A stretch of DNA of 64,000 bases from Cheiracanthium punctorium (taxonomy: Eukaryota; Arthropoda; Arachnida; Araneae; Cheiracanthiidae). This document shows positions 57,161 through 64,000 of the stretch, piece after piece (position 1 is the stretch's first letter; each line of letters starts with the position of its first letter). The translations under genes and the position numbers were made by a program. A model generated the notes under the pieces. It made no database searches, was not told the DNA's origin, and saw nothing but the letters and a program-made list of their open reading frames with translations. The stretch spans positions 744,001 through 808,000 of the forward strand of contig JAWZYV010018244.1 of NCBI GenBank assembly GCA_038373885.1, given 5' to 3'.

Positions 57161-57974
57161 CAGGTACGGGCAACCTTTGGAAGGTTGCGAGCCAAAATTT
57201 AGGATGTTCGGGACGTCAGGGACCGTATAAGTGGGATTTATATGGGATTTTGATTTGGTTTATATTGATTGTCTATGGCGGTGCTGCCCAACCTTTTTAT
57301 CGCCGCGACCTGGTCAGCATTTGATAATAATTTTACCGCGGACTGGTCAGGGGAGGGGGTACGCTGATTGTTTTAATTTAATTGTGCTTAAACATACCTT
57401 CAAAATATATACAGTTTCACAAAAAATGAATGTAAAATGATTTAAGATTTTATCTCACTAGGACGCTAAATGAATGAGAACACTGAGCTTATTTCTTTGC
57501 AACGAGTCGGTTAGATCTGGAGGTAAGAAGCAATGACACCTAAAGTGTGTTGCTTATGTACAATTCATTCCTTTATTCTGTTATTTTGGTTCTTGTCAGT
57601 GCAGAAAATCCCGCTTCACACAGTTAGGTTGTTGGAAATGGCAATAGGAATTTAAAAGACTGGAATTTTAATTCATAGTCGAAATGTTTAATAAGCAGTA
57701 AAATAATGTAAAATAGTCATGAGATTTTTTTCTGTTACAAAATCTGTTCTGTATAAATTAGCACAAACCCAAGAAACTCGAGACCTCGAGAGAAATGCAC
57801 GACAGAAAATAAAATGGAAATAATGTAATTTTTCTTGAGCAACCCGGTACCATTTGATCCGCGGACAGGGGGTTGGTGACCACTGGTCTATGGAAATTTG
57901 AAATCTTCCACTTGCCGGATAAAATACCCTGGAGGGCCACATCCGGGCCGCGGGCCAGGGTTTGCCGATATGTG
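57161..57974. mobile_element. hAT element, host of a nested insertion
   Basis: Left CAGGTACGGGCAACCTTTGG; reverse-complemented right end CACATATCGGCAAACCCTGG. ATTTACAC flanks both sides exactly (57153-57160 and 57975-57982). Removing the inner element and one of its duplications leaves ~199 bp. Right inner sequence GGGCCGCGGGCC is typical of Charlie-like hAT MITEs. Confidence 0.88.
57279..57885. mobile_element. hAT element nested within another hAT element
   Basis: Left CGGTGCTGCCCAACCTTTTT and reverse-complemented right end CAGTGGTCACCAACCCCCTG. GTCTATGG flanks both sides exactly (57271-57278 and 57886-57893). The left terminal CA has become CG. 607 bp, no transposase; minus-strand frames near 57688-57942 cross the right end and are incidental. 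Confidence 0.9.
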
Positions 57975-58615
57975 ATTTACACTATCAAAAAGAAGAGACA
58001 ACAGAAAGGACTTGTGAGCGTTGGATTTGCGCAATCACTCCAGTAGATCTTTCATTTGCGTTCGCATAGCTTGGCTTATGGCGAAAGACAGTGCCGTAAA
58101 AATAGGGAGGCATGGCAGGGTGAATGCCCGGGGCCCCCCACATGTAGGGGCCTCAAAATCCATACAACTATTTTCTCAACCTCTTGGATTTTTTATCTTT
58201 TATAACGTTTTAGATATGTACATTTACTATTCAAAACGGATCACCTAACACTGTTTAAGCAGAAAACAAAAAAGTTGCTTACTGCTTACAAAATAGCTAT
58301 ATCAGCTCACCAACAGATCCGCTGTATTACGATACGTACAGCTGATTATGAAAAGTTAAATTTATATGCCAGTATTTCTAGAACCAAAGTTCTTTAACTA
58401 ATGACCTTGTGTTCCCTTTATTTGTATTCTAGAAAAACATGATCTGGGCCTCAAAAAGCCACTCTGAAGCAAGCATCCCTTTTGGGGGGCCCTCTTATTT
58501 CTTAAAATTATCATATCACTTAGGTAATTTCAAGCAAATGGCAGTTTTTTCTTTTTGTTGTAATTATTACTTACAAATATTTTATGTACTTACAAATAAT
58601 GTGCAGATGCATAAT

Positions 58616-58792
58616 TAGTGGTGTACGCCGACTTTCTTTAAGAGAAGGGGGGAATGGAAGTAATCTTTTGGTTAAATAAAAGCCATAATCTATATGTTTA
58701 AAATTAAAACTGTACGGACTTTATGTTAAAAATGCATGGACAAAGGGGGAGGGACTGAATCCTCACCCCCACACCATTTGTGTACGTCACTG
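58616..58792 (+). mobile_element. hAT-like MITE, family shared with 14455-14695
   Basis: Left TAGTGGTGTACGCCGACTTT (first C lost); reverse-complemented right end CAGTGACGTACACAAATGGT. Flanks TGCATAAT and AGCATAGT match at 6 of 8. 177 bp, G-rich left and C-rich right inner parts. Confidence 0.7.
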
Positions 58793-59003
58793 AGCATAGT
58801 AAATATATGGAGCTGAACCACACTTTTCTAGAGTAAGTCAATGCTCGGAAATTTCTTTTTCCTTTTAATGAGGATCTAAATTAGGAATGGTATGGCATAC
58901 AAAGGTCCAAATGCCAATTAACAGGCTCTAATTTTTCTCGCATATCGTAAAACCCAAAATTAGCCAACTTAAATTGACACTTTGTCCTTTATTCCCCCCC
59001 CCC

Positions 59004-59068
59004 TCCAAAAACCAAAGACATTAGAATATACTAGAACGAGTATATTCTAATGTCTTTGCCAAAAACCA
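59004..59068. repeat. 19-bp-arm perfect hairpin flanked by CCAAAAACCA
   Basis: Arms 59014-59032 and 59039-59057 (AAAGACATTAGAATATACT and its complement) enclose a 6-base loop AGAACG. CCAAAAACCA lies directly on both sides (about 59005-59014 and 59059-59068), like a 9-10 bp target duplication. It could be a tiny fold-back insertion or a template-switch product. Confidence 0.85.
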
Positions 59069-59178
59069 ATGGTTTGAGTCCCTCTTGCAAAATATTTTAA
59101 TATTTGTTGGTCGTCTTTTTCTTTTACTTGTGCAATAATCAGAGTTCACATTATTTTACATTCATTATACAAATGATT

Positions 59179-59350
59179 CAGGGGCGTAGCCAGAAATTTT
59201 TCATGGGGGGTTTATGACTATTACAACTCATATATATGTATGCGTGTGTGTGATAATGTAGTGAAGAATATGCATTTTGTATGGCAAAAAATTTCTCATG
59301 GGGGGGGGGGTTATGACCCCCCTAACCCCCCCCCCGTGGCTACGCCCCTG
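59179..59350. mobile_element. hAT MITE with perfect 8-bp duplication
   Basis: CAGGGGCGTAGCCAGAAATT at the left; reverse-complemented right end CAGGGGCGTAGCCACGGGGG. AAATGATT flanks both (59171-59178, 59351-59358). 172 bp; the right half carries long G and C runs. A fragment resembling the left end (GCGCAGCCAGAAAATTTTGT) lies at about 62070. Confidence 0.95.
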
Positions 59351-59521
59351 AAATGATTCGATAATTATTTGTATAAAAACCCAAATTAAAAATAAAAATA
59401 AATGTTATATTCCAGCTGGAATTCATGTAAAATCCATTAAATACTTCAGTATATGAAATTAAAAATACCTTGTTGTTACAAACCAAGTGCTCTATTAATG
59501 GCTGAAAACGCTTTTATAAAG

Positions 59522-61675
59522 AACTAGCTGAAGTACCCGTTCTTCGCACGGGAATGAATGGACTTTTTGATATTACGATTTGTGGTGATTACTATTCATT
59601 GTAATAAATAGATATAGCAAAATGGATATCGCGTTATATTGTGTCCAATAATCATGCATACCGAATTGCGAGGCAATCGTTTGTACGGTGCAGAAGGCCA
59701 GGCGGCGTAGCGCAATCTAGTGGCGAGTTTTAGCAAAACGGATACGGCGAAAATATTCTTCGCATTCAGATATCGATGTATACGAATTTTCATGACTATC
59801 GGCTGGACAGTCCTGAAGTTCATGTGTTGACGCGACATCTAGTGGTAAGTTATAGGAAAATGGATAGCGCCAAACTCTTCCCCGTGTTCAAATATCTATG
59901 TATACCTATTTTCATAGCGATTATTTGCACAGTCAAGAAGTGATACACTGCAGGGCCATCTAGTGGTTAATTAAAGTAAAGATTTGCAACAGCGCCGTCA
60001 AGTGGCGAGTTATAGCAAAATGGATAACGCCAAAATATTCTCATTGTTCAAATAGCTATGTATACTGATTTTCATAGCGACCGTTTGGATGGTCAAGAAT
60101 TTGGCCTGTTGCAGCGTCATCTAGTGGCGAGTTAAAATAATAATGCATTGCAGTGTCATCTAGTGGTGAGTAACATCAAAAGGAACACAGTTAGAATATA
60201 TTCTTCGTGCTCAAATGTGTAAGTATAAAAATTTTTATGCCGATCGGTCGAACGGTATAGAAGTTGATGCGTTGCAGCGCCATTTAACAAAGTTACAGCA
60301 AAATGCATAGTGAAAAATATTCTCCGTGTTCTAATATTCGCGTGTACGAAATTTCATCGAAATCGGTTGGACGATAACATAGCAAACGGCTAAACGGTCG
60401 CCACGGAATAGAATTCGACGTTGTGCTGCGGCACCAAGTGGCAAGTTAAGGAAAACGGATAGCATAAAAACCTTCTCCATCATAAAAGACTTAGGTGAAC
60501 CAAATTTCATGGTGCAACGGTGCTCAACGGTGCTGGAGTTTTTCAGCCTCATACACACATACTCAACGGTGCTGGAGTTTTTCAACCTCATACACACATA
60601 CCAACATTCATTTTTATCTATAACCAGTGTCATTATATATCCCAGTCTCAAATAAAATCCAGTTTCAAATCTAAGCCTCGCCAAAGTGCCAACATATGCC
60701 ATTTTGCAAGCGTTTTTTCAGGAAATCATTCGAAGCATTGACTTAGCAGCAATCAGTATGGGAAATGGTTCGACCGCGAAAAAGTAAAGCAAGCCTTTTT
60801 TTGAAAAGTGGAATCCCTTAATACAGCCGAATTTTTTAAAATTATCAACTATAACGTGTTTTATTCATCGTTACTCCGATGTACTAAATGAGAAGATTTC
60901 AATTTTCTGAAATTTGGCGGAATTCCCCCAACTTAAATCAATGTACTCATTTGGCGAGAATTCTGGAGATAGATCACTTGAAATCCCTTAATAACTGCAT
61001 TATTTCTTCACGGATCATTAAAATTTAACGATGTATTCTAATAAAACCTTTGCACTTGTTTTCAAAAATCTATTTCCTTAAGCTCTCAATAAATTGCGCC
61101 AAGCCGAAATCTGTGCAAACCGCTAGAACCCACTTCCTCAAAATCGGCATTTGAGCCATTTTGTTTTTTCGCCAAACTAAAAAAATTTACCTATTAGCCT
61201 CGGAAATCTTCAATTCTTATTGTTTTGCGTATAAAACATTTCATTCCTGCTCCGATTTCCCATGCACACGATATTATAATAAAAAATTATCTTACAAATA
61301 TAAACTAACAAAAAAAATCACTATTATTCTTTTATTTTTACTTTAAATTTTATTATTTTTACTTAATTTAAAACATTTTATTCAGCAAAATCGCCACACA
61401 TGGCAACCACGATCCCTATTTCACACTTTTTTCACTACAGGGGTTACAATTACGGAAAGCTTTTTGCGTGGAGAACATAAAAAAATCTCTTAAATTCTGG
61501 GAACGGGCGGACTTTCAAATTTTTAAAGTGGACTATGATTTATTCTATATTATTTAACATATCTGTGCAAAATTTCAGGCCGATTGGTCCATTTTTGTGG
61601 ATTTGTATACGAATTAAATCCACAAACAAACAAACAAACAAACAAACAGAATTTCATTTTTATTTATAAGGATAA
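59522..61675 (+). repeat. Composite repeat: TTCGCACGGG start, ~125-bp internal units, (CAAA)n tail
   Basis: Begins ACTAGCTGAAGTACCCGTTC with TTCGCACGGG and ends GGCCGATTGGTCCATTTTTG, (CAAA)n at 61620-61648, then TTTATTTATAAGGATAATA. Between 59700 and 60440 diverged units repeat about every 125 bp, each with CATCTAGTGGCGAGTTATAG and AAAATGGATA(A/G)CGCCAAA: key copies at 59716, 59838, 59968, 60000, 60120, 60157 and 60434. Both ends are familiar from abundant arthropod repeats. The superfamily (non-LTR, Helitron or other) is not resolved. Confidence 0.7.
60519..60602 (+). repeat. Tandem duplication, ~42-bp unit
   Basis: CTCAACGGTGCTGGAGTTTT followed by CAGCCTCATACACACATA occurs twice in a row with one substitution, so it is a recent duplication. 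It makes repeated peptides in both strands' frames. Confidence 0.93.
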
Positions 61676-61734
61676 TACTACTTACATCATGAACACATAA
61701 GAGCTATATTGATGATTTATTAATGTTTCTGTGT

Positions 61735-61980
61735 TGTTTTGTGTTAAGGTAAAGCTACGAAAGAGCTATCTGCTTAGAAGGGGTGCCATGGAAGGAGGAC
61801 CTCTAACGCGTATTCACGTTACATCTGGAGAAAACCGCCCAAAACTTCTCTGTACCGCCCAAACCCCAACTCTGGAGAAAACCGCCCTTCGGAATCGCAC
61901 GGCAGGATAGAACCCTGCCTTCAGAACCTTCACAGAGACCTTCACAATTCAGTCATCTTACCATGTTGTATGTTGAGTGT
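61735..61980 (-). repeat. tRNA-derived SINE, copy 2
   Basis: Reverse complement of the family seen at 3291-3510: GAATTGTGAAGG, TTTTCTCCAGATGTAACGTG, AATACGCGTTAGAG and AGCAGAT. An internal ~40-bp segment (CTGGAGAAAACCGCCC) is duplicated (about 61830 and 61872), so this copy is longer. The A box is poorly kept. Confidence 0.7.
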
Positions 61981-63485
61981 TATACCCCAATGGTGAGCGG
62001 AAAAAACGCCACTTTTAATAGTGACATAGGATGTAACATGGTCGTTATATGCTAGTCGATGAGGCAAGAGCGCAGCCAGAAAATTTTGTCGAGGGGGTTG
62101 TATAAGATACAATTTTATATTGATAAACTTAATTTCTTATTGACGACAAAAATCTGAAAGCTCTTAATAACTAATTTTGAAAGTTTCGCAGGGAGGTATA
62201 TCCGGGGCCGTCGCTATTAGCAACCGGGCCTGCTGGTTCGATGCCAGCACGAAAATTGAGTTTATCATTGAGGCCTGTTTTCGCGATTAGCACTGTTCTA
62301 TTTTATTATTATAAGTATTATAAATATTATATTATTTTATTATTTTAAAACATTTTTTTTCGTAGTTTTGTCGTACTAAAGAACTTTAGATGTAGATAAT
62401 CATTTTGTGAAGATTGAGCCATTTTTTTAATGGTAATTTATCATAAAATTCGAACATTTTGCTCTGAATGTAAAGGAAGTGTAAACTTGTATAATTTATT
62501 TAGAAGTTCTAAAAATAGGTATGTAAATCAAATTTAGTGAATTAATATTCATGTGCTGTTTTTAAATCATTTTCATGTGAAATCGTACTACTTGAGTAGT
62601 TTATTATACAGTAAATAAGCGTGTCTTTGCAATACTAGTTAGACGATGTTGTCTATTTAATTTTTCAGTCGAAAATGTTATTTATCAGTTAGATATGTGC
62701 ATTGATTGTATGATTTAGACATGTGTAGCCAGCTTTCAGTGCAGAAATACAGTAAATTATAAATTATTAATTTTGTATATGTATACGTAGAAACTTCAAA
62801 TGCAATTAATATTTTGTACAAGAGTTCATTATGTTCAATTCCAAAGTTCGATTGAGATAGCGACAAAAGAATAACTTTTATATAATACTTGGAATTGCTA
62901 TAATAAAGAATAATTAAATAAGAAAGCGTTTATTTTTGGTTTGCTACAGTGTTTACTGCAGCTTTTGAAGAGGTATCCTGAAATTTTTCGAGTCCTTGAG
63001 CTGTTGGTTTATCTCACTTTGTATTCAAAGTGCTAAAATATGTTGTTTGTTTTGTTATTTATGTAGTTTCATAATAAATTGCATGAGTAATTATGTAAAC
63101 AAATTTTAAATTTTGATCAAAGATTTAGGAATTTCAGATTGTTTCATTCTTTATTCTCGCTTCGAGTGTACTTCACTCTCTGCTGCATATATATATATAT
63201 ATATATATATACGTGTATATATATTTTTTTACATTTGCCAAAATAGCATTTATTCCGATATCTTCATGCATTCTCAATTTGTCATAATAAAATCTATTTG
63301 CTTTTTAATTTTTCCTACAACCAAAAGTAACCTCCAAATTTCTTTTTTCGCGTGATTCGATCACATCAGTGCGCTTCCAGTAGTAAAATCACTCGTTTCT
63401 TAGGCATGTCTCTTCTCTAACGTACAAGATTTGTACGTAATGTGTACCTGTACTTGCACTGCTGTCGATTTGCAGTAGAGCGACT
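61981..63485. other. AT-rich region with a (TA)n microsatellite
   Basis: (TA)n lies at 63187-63213 and continues after CGTG to about 63223. At about 62243, GCTGGTTCGATGCCAGC forms a T-arm-like stem, but no tRNA folds around it. A degraded fragment of the CAGGGGCGTAGCC family lies at 62070. Confidence 0.5.
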
Positions 63486-63544
63486 GGTTTAGAATGTGGT
63501 TTTTGATTACTTTACTTCCGGTAAAATACAAGAAAATTTTCGGA

Positions 63545-63704
63545 CTGGGAACTGGGACCGGTCACTTATAGAGGGTTCTGTGGTGTCTTCTAGAGGCTCT
63601 TTTAACATTAACTAGATAGGGTAAAAAATCGGTGCCTTAAAAAATGTGTCGTTGCAGTAGGGGGTCACTAAATAGAAGTGGTCGCTCATAGAAGTTTCAC
63701 TGTA
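63545..63704 (+). mobile_element. Right end of a pogo/Tigger-like element
   Basis: Reverse complement of the terminus is TA-CAGTGAAACTTCTATGAG followed by CGACCAC, a common pogo/Tigger TIR. GGTCACTTATAGAGG (63558) and GGGTCACTAAATAGAAG (63661) look like subterminal repeats. TA at 63703-63704. The left end was not found. Confidence 0.5.
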
Positions 63705-64000
63705 TACAGCAATGCAAGGACGAAAACATTGTCTTCAAGCACCAGTTAGTAATCGCTTAAAAAAAAAGATATTAGAATATTCGTGGTATTTCCTACTATG
63801 GTTTTCTAAAATTTAATACTTTTTCTTGGAAGAAAAAAAATATATGGAATTATAAACGAAAATTATAAATCCTTTTAATATCGGGAATGGTAAAATTTTC
63901 AATACATAAGCTGAGCATGAAAACAACGTGTTTGGCCGTGCTATGTTACGTGATTCCTAATCCTTTTGATTTCTTTCATCTTCCCTTAAAGTTCGTACTA
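63705..64000. other. AT-rich window end
   Basis: No feature is supported in the last ~300 bp. Confidence 0.5.

Noticed and set aside
58089..58500. Additional GC-rich hAT element starting CAGTGCCGTAAAAATAGG
   Set aside because: A left-end-like sequence with CCCGGGGCCC is present, but no right TIR or target duplication could be placed.
62230..62265. tRNA gene suggested by GCTGGTTCGATGCCAGC
   Set aside because: Only a T-arm-like hairpin; no A box, anticodon arm or acceptor stem pairs with it.

Overview
This window is eukaryotic, AT-rich, non-coding DNA dominated by transposable-element remains. There are no operons, no bacterial-type genes and no rRNA. No convincing host protein-coding exon was found. 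Most longer open frames are chance readings of AT-rich sequence or frames inside repeats. The mix of Tc1/mariner, hAT, TTAA-type and pogo-like elements, tRNA-derived SINEs, a Jockey/I-like LINE remnant and LTR-like sequence fits an arthropod. A chelicerate (spider-like) genome is my best guess from the transposase types; that is inference, not a direct match.

Layout. 0.5-2.3 kb: an LTR-like repeat with a TATA box and initiator, then a long-TIR MITE ending TA-CAGG. 3.3 kb: a tRNA-derived SINE. 7-12.5 kb: a TTAA-type candidate, inverted-repeat MITEs, a hAT-like element, a 208-bp tandem duplication and copy A of a TTAA element family. 14-17.5 kb: three hAT-like MITEs, then a Tc1 element with both TIRs and a broken transposase. 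19-25 kb: a SINE, a hAT MITE with perfect 8-bp target-site duplication, a 75-82 bp tandem array, a pogo-like MITE, and a LINE whose endonuclease start is joined directly to its RNase H region. 25.7-32.5 kb: transposase remnants of two further Tc1/mariner groups, TTAA-element copy B, an APE-type endonuclease pseudogene and a ~175-bp-period repeat. 33.5-35.5 kb: a second, nearly complete Tc1 element and a hAT MITE. 36-44 kb: a perfect hairpin, a pogo-like MITE, a Tc1-derived element with about 300-bp inverted arms, TTAA-element copy C and another long-TIR MITE. 47-60 kb: many hAT MITEs, including one inserted inside another with both target-site duplications intact, a second copy of the LTR-like repeat in inverse orientation, and tandem repeats. 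59.5-62 kb: a composite repeat with diverged ~125-bp internal units, and a second SINE copy on the minus strand.

No undescribed functional gene system could be supported. The most informative signals are structural: nested transposition, arm-inverted and internally deleted elements, and several small non-autonomous families with intact target-site duplications but no matching transposase in the window. Coordinates of element ends were read by eye from TIR/TSD matches. Family-level names are inference from termini and TSD length.
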